Source of the DNA: Candidatus Uhrbacteria bacterium
GTDB taxonomy: Bacteria > Patescibacteriota > Patescibacteriia > UBA9934 > GWF2-40-263
Length of the DNA: 6,592 nt
Reading direction: 5' to 3'
NCBI GenBank assembly: GCA_018700535.1
Contig: JABITQ010000065.1
Location: 1 to 6,592 of the forward strand
A model generated the notes under the pieces. The model was not told the DNA's origin, did not search any database, and saw only the letters and a list, made by a program, of their open reading frames with translations. The stretch's first letter is position 1; each line of letters starts with the position of its first letter. Below are positions 1-5,551 of this stretch, piece by piece. The position numbers were made by a program, and so were the translations under genes.

Positions 1-948
<948 letters not shown>

Positions 949-960
949 CAACCACTCCTG

Positions 961-999
961 TGTTTGATTACAAATTGAATGTCAATTTGGAACCAAACA
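961..999 (+). other. hairpin in the 23S-5S spacer
   Basis: The spacer 949-1040 has no tRNA. It can fold into one long hairpin: TGTTTG (961-966) pairs with CAAACA (994-999), and an inner 8-bp stem pairs 971-978 with 982-989 around a 3-nt ATG loop. It may be a processing structure of the rRNA precursor. It has no T run after it, so it does not look like a terminator. Confidence 0.5.
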
Positions 1000-1040
1000 A
1001 TTCTCCACAAGTTTTCGACTGATATTTCAGTAAAATTAAA

Positions 1041-1177
1041 CAGTACAATGTCTTGGTGTTTCTTCCAGAGAGGTCACACCCGTTCCCATCTCGAACACGG
1101 CAGTTAAGCTCTCTAGGGCCGATGGTAGTGCGATCGCGCGAGAGTAGGTAGACGCCAGGACATTGTACTGTTTTTTT
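1041..1177 (+). terminator. rrn terminator built on the extended 5S terminal helix
   Basis: The 5S helix does not stop at the mature ends. Bases 1041-1056 pair with 1155-1170 as a 16-bp stem with a single T-G wobble (1053-1158), and seven Ts follow at 1171-1177. A stem ending exactly at a T run is the form of an intrinsic terminator, here with the whole 5S core as its loop. The outer 8 bp may also be the processing stem that frees mature 5S. No separate hairpin plus T run is seen before the next gene. Confidence 0.6.
1049..1162 (+). rRNA. rrf: 5S ribosomal RNA
   Basis: The conserved 5S core is present: CACACCCGTTCCCATCTCGAACACGG around 1075-1100 in the loop B/C region, followed by CAGTTAAGCTC and GCCGATGGTAGTG. 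The terminal helix pairs TGTCTTGG (1049-1056) with CCAGGACA (1155-1162) with one G-T wobble, which sets the likely mature ends and a length of about 114 nt. The gene follows 23S by about 100 bp in the same direction, so it is the last gene of the rrn operon. An open frame on the opposite strand here is a shadow of the rRNA. Confidence 0.97.
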
Positions 1178-1203
1178 GATACCAATTTTCTTCGTTCAAA
1201 CTC

Positions 1204-1232
1204 TTGCAAGAGCCTGTAATTTCTGGTGATAT
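1204..1232 (+). promoter_or_regulatory. possible promoter of the M23 peptidase gene
   Basis: TTGCAA (1204-1209) and TGATAT (1227-1232) are separated by 17 bp, and a TG sits one base before the -10 as in extended -10 promoters. Matches to consensus are only 4/6 and 3/6, so this is weak. The short palindrome CTCTTGCAAGAG (1201-1212) overlaps the -35 and could be an operator or chance. Confidence 0.25.
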
Positions 1233-1248
1233 AGGTCGCTAGCACCTT

Positions 1249-1258
1249 AAGGAGGTGA
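1249..1258 (+). promoter_or_regulatory. strong Shine-Dalgarno that decides the M23 start
   Basis: AAGGAGGTGA is fully complementary to the usual anti-Shine-Dalgarno end of 16S rRNA. Its AAGGAGG core ends 5 nt before ATG 1261. The alternative GTG at 1255 lies inside this element and so is a poor start. It is the only classical, well-spaced ribosome binding site in the window. Confidence 0.85.
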
Positions 1259-1260
1259 AG

Positions 1261-2067
1261 ATGTCTTGGTTAGTTCTTTTTCTGATCAGCTGTATTTATA
1301 CTGCGTCTGCGAAACCAGAGCTCACTTACAGATGTGAGGATCAATCAGGATCATATCGAGGAGCTTCGTATTGCCGTGCGGTTCGTTCTGATTACATGAA
1401 AGAACGTGTAATTTATGGTAGCCGTGAAAGTGTTGAGTGGGACAAGGTTGTGATCGTAGGTCTCTTCAATGGAAACCTTAGGTACCGAGGGTATGTTTGC
1501 GACGTGTCATTCTACATAGAGTACGGTTGTGAAGAAAAGATCCTTAACAAACCAAATCCTTTACAGAACGCTTCGTGCACGAATCATCCTCTTGTTGGTG
1601 ACTTCTTCCGTCGGTCAGTAGATCCGCTGCCAACTGCGAAGAACTTGTTGCATTACTCAAGCTTGAGAGGAAAAGTACAGAAAAATGCAAAATCATGGAT
1701 GTGGCCTACAGATTGGTGTGTCGTTACACAGTCATATCATCCAGGTGATCACACAGGTATCGACATTGATGGTAATGCACGCACGAGAACGTACGCGGCT
1801 CAAGCGGGAGTTGTGATCTTTGGTGGATGGAAAGGTGGTTATGGTAAAACCATTGAAATAAGGCATGAAAACGGGTATGTCACTCGTTATGCTCATCACT
1901 CCCGTATATCTGTCTACAAAGGGCAGCAAGTAAACAAGGGGCAGATAATTGGAGTTACTGGTGCGACCGGTAACGTTCGTGGTCAATACGGAACACATCT
2001 ACACGTAGAGGTTATCTATAATGGTCGTCATCAGGATCCAGAGACCTATCTTTCTTGTCAGCGCTAA
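1261..2067 (+). CDS. secreted M23-family (LytM-type) peptidoglycan peptidase
   Basis: A 268-residue exported zinc metallopeptidase expected to cut peptide cross-links of peptidoglycan outside the cytoplasmic membrane. The C-terminal domain (about 155-265) has the M23 signature: H164-x3-D168 and HLH at 246-248, giving zinc ligands H164, D168 and H248, plus the YAHH segment (H212/H213) that supplies a catalytic histidine. All key residues are present. Residues 1-17 form a short hydrophobic export signal. It can be read as signal peptidase I type (TASA before K18) or as a lipoprotein signal, since LISC at 8-11 fits a lipobox. The segment 18-150 has five cysteines and matches no family I recognise; with C153 and C267 it may form disulfides. 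ATG 1261 is chosen from the perfectly spaced Shine-Dalgarno; GTG 1255 would add Met-Lys and give the signal a positive charge. The gene is a single unit with its own terminator. Confidence 0.93.
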   Translation: MSWLVLFLISCIYTASAKPELTYRCEDQSGSYRGASYCRAVRSDYMKERVIYGSRESVEWDKVVIVGLFNGNLRYRGYVCDVSFYIEYGCEEKILNKPNPLQNASCTNHPLVGDFFRRSVDPLPTAKNLLHYSSLRGKVQKNAKSWMWPTDWCVVTQSYHPGDHTGIDIDGNARTRTYAAQAGVVIFGGWKGGYGKTIEIRHENGYVTRYAHHSRISVYKGQQVNKGQIIGVTGATGNVRGQYGTHLHVEVIYNGRHQDPETYLSCQR

Positions 2068-2088
2068 CGAGCGCTGATTTTGTTTGTT
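2059..2088 (+). terminator. intrinsic terminator of the M23 gene
   Basis: CAGCGCT (2059-2065) pairs with AGCGCTG (2070-2076) around the 4-nt loop AACG. ATTTTGTTT follows. The stop codon TAA (2065-2067) lies inside the hairpin, so the last codons double as half of the terminator. Confidence 0.75.
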
Positions 2089-2105
2089 TGGTATGATTGT
2101 CTTAT
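2089..2105 (+). promoter_or_regulatory. extended -10 promoter giving a nearly leaderless mRNA
   Basis: TGG then TATGAT (2092-2097, 5/6 to TATAAT) makes an extended -10 element. No -35 is seen at the usual distance, which extended -10 promoters often do without. The predicted start is about 2104, only 2 nt before ATG 2106, and no Shine-Dalgarno is present. Confidence 0.5.
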
Positions 2106-2219
2106 ATGAATGAGAAGAAGCCCTGCCATCTTTGTGCTTTTTTAAAAAATAGCTTCATTTTTTCATTTGGCGTCATCACGGGTCTCATCGGAGGAGTTCT
2201 CTTTGCTGCCACTCTCTGA
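2106..2219 (+). CDS. 37-residue single-span membrane protein with CxxC motif
   Basis: A small gene of unknown function. The N-terminus is charged (MNEKK) and carries a C7-H-L-C10 motif, which could bind a metal or act in redox chemistry. Residues about 16-37 are one hydrophobic helix rich in glycine (ITGLIGG, with GxxxG-like spacing), and the protein ends in the membrane. The N-terminal Lys residues suggest a cytoplasmic N-terminus. Its reality is supported by context rather than homology: it has an extended -10 box 8 nt upstream, a clean TGA stop, and its own strong terminator 12 bp downstream, so it is a complete transcription unit. Not assigned to any family. It could be a subunit of a larger membrane complex or a stress-type small protein, which is speculation. 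Confidence 0.6.
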   Translation: MNEKKPCHLCAFLKNSFIFSFGVITGLIGGVLFAATL

Positions 2220-2231
2220 TTTATTGATCAC

Positions 2232-2264
2232 TCAGCGTTGCATATGTCAACGTTGATTTTTTTT
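2232..2264 (+). terminator. intrinsic terminator after the small membrane protein gene
   Basis: A 9-bp stem pairs 2232-2240 (TCAGCGTTG) with 2248-2256 (CAACGTTGA) with one G-T wobble and a 7-nt loop. Eight Ts follow directly at 2257-2264. Confidence 0.85.
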
Positions 2265-2290
2265 GCCCTACTGATAATATACTCCACGAT
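2253..2290 (+). promoter_or_regulatory. promoter of the nucleotidyltransferase-kinase operon
   Basis: TTGATT (2253-2258) and TAATAT (2275-2280) are 16 bp apart, and TGA directly precedes the -10 as an extended -10. GATAAT (2273-2278, 5/6) is an overlapping alternative. The predicted start is about 2285-2287, leaving a leader of only 4-6 nt before ATG 2291. There is no Shine-Dalgarno. The -35 overlaps the 3' arm of the preceding terminator. Confidence 0.55.
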
Positions 2291-3040
2291 ATGACATTTC
2301 GATTTATTATTCTCGCGGCTGGAAAAGGTACGCGAATGGGAGCTGATATTCCTAAGGCGTTGGTTCCAGTTGGTGGAAAACCAATTCTTCAACACTTGTA
2401 CGAATCAGTTCTAGATTCAGGGGTGAACGGCATTCCTCTTGTGGTGGTCGGACATGAGCGTACGCAGCTTTGTGAGACGTTTGGTGGTAAATGTGACTAC
2501 GTGGTCCAAGAAGACCAACTAGGTACGGCTCATGCAGTTGGTGTGTGTAAAGATGCTGTAAATGATGCAGATGCAGTTATTGTGCTTTACGGTGATCATC
2601 CTTTTGTTTCGGCTCAGACTCTTCGTGAGCTCGCCAAGCTTCATGAGACTAGTAGGTCTGTGTTGTCTATGATGACTACTACTGTTCCATCATTTGACGA
2701 ATGGGGTATTTATCAACATTGGGGACGGATTGTTCGAGATGTGCATGGACACGTGACGGCAATTCGAGAGTATAAAGATGCTATGGATTCGGAGCGTGAG
2801 ATTAAAGAATTGAATCCTGCATTTTATTGTTTTGATACAAAGTGGCTTTGGGAGAATATTGGTCAGGTAAAGAATTTGAATGCGAAGGGTGAGTATTACC
2901 TCACTGACCTTGTTGAGCTTGCTGTAGCGCAGGGGCATGAGATTGAAACGATGAGCGTTACACCTGAAGAGGCTGTTGGGGTGAATAGTCCGCAGGAACT
3001 TGAGGTGGCTGAAAAATTGTTAGCCACGCGGAATGGATAG
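2291..3040 (+). CDS. GlmU-like nucleotidyltransferase, single domain (probable UDP-GlcNAc pyrophosphorylase)
   Basis: A 249-residue cytoplasmic sugar-1-phosphate nucleotidyltransferase, most likely making UDP-GlcNAc from UTP and GlcNAc-1-phosphate for cell-wall synthesis. The signature is LAAGKGTRM (8-16) with K22 after it. GlmU-type motifs follow: QEDQLGTAHAV (73-83), YGDHP (100-104), IREYKDA (158-164), NPAFY (175-179), KGEYYLTD (199-206) and GVNSPQEL (230-237). By analogy with E. coli GlmU, D102 and N232 should hold Mg2+. Full GlmU is about 456 residues and ends in a left-handed beta-helix acetyltransferase. That half is absent here, with no hexapeptide repeats, so acetylation of GlcN-1-P must be done elsewhere or is missing. 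It is the first gene of an operon and overlaps the kinase gene by 8 nt. UTP and GlcNAc-1-P are the best guesses; another NTP or sugar is possible. Confidence 0.85.
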   Translation: MTFRFIILAAGKGTRMGADIPKALVPVGGKPILQHLYESVLDSGVNGIPLVVVGHERTQLCETFGGKCDYVVQEDQLGTAHAVGVCKDAVNDADAVIVLYGDHPFVSAQTLRELAKLHETSRSVLSMMTTTVPSFDEWGIYQHWGRIVRDVHGHVTAIREYKDAMDSEREIKELNPAFYCFDTKWLWENIGQVKNLNAKGEYYLTDLVELAVAQGHEIETMSVTPEEAVGVNSPQELEVAEKLLATRNG

Positions 3041-3587
3041 TGAGAGGCAAAAACTAATCATTGTCGGTGGGTCTCCTGCTACAGGAAAGACTACGTTGGC
3101 GATGCGTCTTGAAAATGATCTGGGAATCAAGCGTGTTTCGATGGATGAAATCAAAGAACGTTTGTTTGATTCGGGTGGGTATCGCGATCGCGATTGGTCA
3201 AAGGAGATTGGAAGATTGGCGTGGCCAGTGTTTAAAGGGTTGGTTGAGTTAAATATAAAGCGAGGGAATGATGTTATTGCAGATGCAACGTTCTTGTGGG
3301 CTGATGATTATCTTTGGCTAAATCAATTAAAGGAAGAATACGATCTTGATTTAATCCAATTTTGGATGACAGCGCCTCCAGACGTTCGTAGAGATCGGTT
3401 TGTGAATCGAGCAAACAATGAACGTCATCCTGGGCACTGTGATTCACTTGAGAGTGTTATGCAGGAGTTTGAGAGTCGTTTCTTTTCGAAGACATTCATT
3501 CCATCACCAATCAACGGAAAAACAAAAATCGTGGACACAACAGATTTTTCTGCTGTAGACCACGATGAAATACTTGGTTGGATTTAA
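3033..3587 (+). CDS. P-loop kinase of the AAA_33 type, substrate unknown
   Basis: A 184-residue cytoplasmic ATP-dependent kinase. The Walker A loop is GGSPATGKTT (12-21). SMDEIKERLF (36-45) places D38 where related kinases bind substrate, VIADATF (81-87) is the second strand with D84 as the Walker B-like acid, and the Arg-rich PPDVRRDRFVNR stretch (115-126) is the lid. This order fits the shikimate-kinase/gluconokinase/zeta-toxin-like group, and length is normal for a one-domain member. The start ATG lies inside the end of the nucleotidyltransferase gene (8-nt overlap) with no Shine-Dalgarno, so translation is probably coupled. Coupling suggests it phosphorylates a sugar or amino sugar feeding the upstream enzyme, but that is inference. 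A zeta toxin is less likely, since no antitoxin gene lies beside it. Its stop overlaps the stop of the convergent MazG-like gene. Confidence 0.8.
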   Translation: MDSERQKLIIVGGSPATGKTTLAMRLENDLGIKRVSMDEIKERLFDSGGYRDRDWSKEIGRLAWPVFKGLVELNIKRGNDVIADATFLWADDYLWLNQLKEEYDLDLIQFWMTAPPDVRRDRFVNRANNERHPGHCDSLESVMQEFESRFFSKTFIPSPINGKTKIVDTTDFSAVDHDEILGWI

Positions 3588-3913
3588 CGATTGTCTCCTG
3601 AGCCAGTAAGAACCCCTCTGTCTTTTCTTGAGCTAAGTTTTTCTGTGTTTGCTTTTGCAATGTCATCAAGAGAAAGATTCAACTCTGTTGCCACTGCAGA
3701 TACATACCAAAGAACATCTCCGAGCTCAGCCTTTAAAATTACTTTAATCTCATCAGTAATTTCTCCATCATGATCTCTCATGATTTTTTTTACCCGATTT
3801 AGGACTTCGCCAACTTCTCCGGCAAGCCCCATTGCTGGATAGTAAATATTCTTTCCTGCATTAGGATACAAAGCTGTCTCTTTAGCTTTTTCTTGATAGT
3901 CTGAAAGTTGCAT
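3584..3913 (-). CDS. MazG-like nucleoside triphosphate pyrophosphohydrolase
   Basis: A 109-residue all-alpha enzyme of the MazG/dUTPase-like superfamily, which hydrolyses (d)NTPs to the monophosphate and pyrophosphate and cleans the nucleotide pool. The metal-binding pattern is clear: E33-x2-E36 in GLAGEVGEV and E63-x2-D66 in AELGDVLWY. The C-terminal SSRKDRGVLTGSGDNR resembles the conserved tail of many stand-alone MazG-like proteins. ATG 3913 is chosen over the in-frame GTG 3931, which would add six residues, because the -10 element (TGTGATAAT) covers that GTG and would leave only 2-4 nt before the ATG. The 3' end is convergent with the kinase gene: the two stop codons share TTAA at 3584-3587. 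The gene is divergent from the EndoQ-like gene across 23 bp. The preferred nucleotide cannot be told from sequence. Confidence 0.9.
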   Translation of the reverse strand: MQLSDYQEKAKETALYPNAGKNIYYPAMGLAGEVGEVLNRVKKIMRDHDGEITDEIKVILKAELGDVLWYVSAVATELNLSLDDIAKANTEKLSSRKDRGVLTGSGDNR

Positions 3914-3936
3914 AGGACAATATATTATCACATTCT
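3914..3936. promoter_or_regulatory. bidirectional promoter with overlapping -10 boxes (MazG-like / EndoQ-like)
   Basis: Only 23 bp separate the two divergent start codons. On the plus strand TATTAT (3923-3928, 5/6) ends 8 nt before ATG 3937. On the minus strand TAATAT (3927-3922), or extended TGTGATAAT (3932-3924), ends 8-10 nt before ATG 3913. Both predicted mRNAs have leaders of 2-4 nt and no Shine-Dalgarno. The core AATATATT (3919-3926) is its own reverse complement. An alternative plus promoter is TTGATA (3893-3898), 17 bp, GACAAT (3916-3921). Confidence 0.6.
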
Positions 3937-5154
3937 ATGAGGTACATCGTTGATTGGCATATTCATTCTAAATTCTCTCGAGCTTGTTCCAAACAGCTCG
4001 AGCTTCCTGTAATTGATGAGTGGTGTAAGCGTAAGGGGATTGATGTTGTTGCGACTGGTGATTGGACGCACCCTGCGTGGTTTAAGCACATCAAAGATTC
4101 GTTAGAGGAGAAGCGGCAGGGTGTATACCAACTTAAAGGCGGGGGAGCATGTGAGTTTATGCTTGTGCAGGAGATCTCACAGATTTATAAAAAGGGTGAT
4201 AAGACGCGTCGAATTCACAACTTGGTTTTTTCACCCTCGATTGAGACGTGTGAGAAAGTTGTTGCTGAGTTAAAACGACGCAAATTTAACTTGAGGTCTG
4301 ATGGACGGCCGATCTTAGGGGTTGATTCAGAAGATTTTTATAAGATGCTTAAGGAGATCGATGAAAAGATTATCATCATCCCTGCGCATGCTTGGACACC
4401 TTGGTATGCCATCTTTGGTTCGAAGTCGGGATTCGATTCGATTCAAGAGTGTTTTGGATCGATGGGTAAATATATCTATGCAATCGAGACTGGGCTCTCG
4501 TCTGATCCTGCTATGAATTGGCGTTTAAGCAGTCTTGATGATGTTCTGCTCGTCTCAAACTCCGATGCACACTCTCCGCGCAATCTAGGGCGTGAGGCGA
4601 ACGTATTTGAGTTCGATGAGCCACCAACGTACGATGAGTTCGTGAGAGTGTTGCGTGAAAAGGATACAAGCAAGTTTAAATATACAATTGAGTTTCATCC
4701 TGAAGAGGGGAAGTATCATTTGGATGGATGTTCAAATTGTAAGTTCTCATGTTTGCCGGAGGAGTCGAAAAAATTAGAAGGGCGTTGCCCTGGATGCAAG
4801 CGATTGTTAACACTTGGTGTGCATCATCGAATTGAAGAGCTTGCTGATCGCGATTCTGCATCAGTTGCATCAAGAAAGATTCCTTACAAGTCCATCGTGC
4901 CGCTTGCGGAAATAATTGCAGAAGTTGTGGGGGTTAAATCGACTCAGTCTAAGAAAGTGTTAGCAGAATACTTTCGGCTAACCAATGATGTTGCAAATGA
5001 ATTCACCTTGTTGCTTGATACACCCATTGATCAGATTAAGAAAGTTGCAACAGACCCAAGGCTAGCCGAAGCGATTCGACGCATGCGGGCGGGGGAGATG
5101 AATATTAGTCCTGGATACGATGGTATTTTCGGTTCAGTAAAGATCTTTCAATAA
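3937..5154 (+). CDS. EndoQ-like PHP-domain endonuclease for deaminated DNA (YqxK family)
   Basis: A 405-residue enzyme resembling endonuclease Q, known from Thermococcales and from Bacillus YqxK, which nicks DNA 5' of uracil, hypoxanthine, xanthine and abasic sites. The N-terminal PHP domain shows its metal ligands in order: H8-x-H10 (DWHIHSKFS), D42 in ATGDWTHP, E79, H94, H151 in PAHAWTPW, and D210-x-H212 in SNSDAHSPRNLGREAN. A zinc-finger region follows: C265-x2-C268 and C284-x2-C287, inside YHLDGCSNC and CPGCKRLLTLGVHHR, which is characteristic of the EndoQ family. The C-terminal 310-405 carries further conserved family sequence (IPYKSIVPLAEII). Length is full for the family and no key residue is missing. 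It starts at ATG 3937 with no Shine-Dalgarno and shares its promoter with the MazG-like gene. It ends at the large bidirectional terminator. Confidence 0.9.
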   Translation: MRYIVDWHIHSKFSRACSKQLELPVIDEWCKRKGIDVVATGDWTHPAWFKHIKDSLEEKRQGVYQLKGGGACEFMLVQEISQIYKKGDKTRRIHNLVFSPSIETCEKVVAELKRRKFNLRSDGRPILGVDSEDFYKMLKEIDEKIIIIPAHAWTPWYAIFGSKSGFDSIQECFGSMGKYIYAIETGLSSDPAMNWRLSSLDDVLLVSNSDAHSPRNLGREANVFEFDEPPTYDEFVRVLREKDTSKFKYTIEFHPEEGKYHLDGCSNCKFSCLPEESKKLEGRCPGCKRLLTLGVHHRIEELADRDSASVASRKIPYKSIVPLAEIIAEVVGVKSTQSKKVLAEYFRLTNDVANEFTLLLDTPIDQIKKVATDPRLAEAIRRMRAGEMNISPGYDGIFGSVKIFQ

Positions 5155-5156
5155 AA

Positions 5157-5212
5157 TAAACAAAATTAAAACACCTCCCAGCGCGTCCTGGGAGGTGTTT
5201 TAATTTTGTTTA
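5157..5212. terminator. bidirectional terminator, 25-bp perfect inverted repeat
   Basis: Bases 5157-5181 pair with 5188-5212 without a mismatch, leaving a 6-nt loop (5182-5187). The inner part CACCTCCCAG/CTGGGAGGTG is GC-rich and the outer 14-15 bp are A/T tracts, so either strand shows a GC-rich stem followed by a T-rich run. It lies between the convergent EndoQ-like and histone-like genes; the TAA of the histone-like gene (5210-5212) is the foot of the stem. Confidence 0.93.
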
Positions 5213-5551
5213 GCGCTTTTTGCGCTTAGCTGGCTTACGTTTTGCAGGCTTTCGCTTTGCAACTTTACGCTTAGCTGGCTTCTTCTTTGCCACCTTGCGC
5301 TTTGCAGGCTTCCGCTTAGCAACTTTCTTTTTCGCAGGCTTTCGCTTTGCGACCTTCTTCTTAGCTGGCTTACGCTTAACTGCCTTCTTCTTAGCAGGCT
5401 TGCGCTTAGCAGCTACCTTGCGCTTTGCAGGCTTGCGTTTTGCCACCTTGCGTTTTGCAGGCTTGCGCTTAGCGACCTTTCGCTTAGCAGCAGGCTTTCG
5501 TTTCTTCGCAGCGGGCTTACGCTTTGCCGGCGCTTTTTTCTTTGCTGGCAT
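5210..5551 (-). CDS. histone H1-like Lys/Arg/Ala/Pro-rich DNA-binding protein
   Basis: A 113-residue protein made of only six residue types (M, P, A, K, R, V). 66 of 113 residues are Lys or Arg, with no acidic or aromatic residue. From about residue 20 onward it is a repeat of five residues, PAKRK alternating with VAKRK, with occasional KKK variants. This resembles the basic tails of eukaryotic H1 and bacterial H1-like proteins such as chlamydial HC2, so it probably coats and condenses DNA (or RNA) by charge. No globular domain is present. ATG 5551 is the only start: the frame upstream meets TGA at 5594-5596 with no other start codon. No Shine-Dalgarno is at normal distance; AGGAGG lies 37 nt upstream, beyond a hairpin. 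The gene is convergent with the EndoQ-like gene. The long open frame on the opposite strand is a shadow of the repeats. Confidence 0.88.
   Translation of the reverse strand: MPAKKKAPAKRKPAAKKRKPAAKRKVAKRKPAKRKVAKRKPAKRKVAAKRKPAKKKAVKRKPAKKKVAKRKPAKKKVAKRKPAKRKVAKKKPAKRKVAKRKPAKRKPAKRKKR
5213..5500 (-). repeat. degenerate 15-bp tandem repeat inside the histone-like gene
   Basis: The coding DNA is a degenerate array of 15-bp units (30-bp super-units) that encode PAKRK and VAKRK. On the plus strand GCTTTGCAGGC, GCTTAGCTGGC and GCAACTT/GCGACCTT variants recur through the gene. Units differ at synonymous positions, so the repeat is held mainly at protein level, yet it is similar enough to change copy number by slippage or recombination. 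Confidence 0.8.

Noticed and set aside
1036..1245. 69-codon minus-strand frame across the 5S gene
   Set aside because: It is antisense to conserved 5S bases and explained by the rRNA; no promoter, ribosome binding site or family resemblance.
1255..1260. GTG start for the M23 gene
   Set aside because: The codon overlaps the Shine-Dalgarno, which is at ideal distance from ATG 1261; kept only as a minor alternative because it would add a Lys to the signal peptide.
3033..3587. Zeta-type toxin
   Set aside because: The fold group is similar, but no antitoxin-like gene is next to it and it is coupled to a sugar nucleotidyltransferase gene.
3914..3931. Longer MazG-like protein from GTG 3931
   Set aside because: The six extra residues would be encoded by the -10 element, and the conserved family start fits MQLSDYQ at ATG 3913.
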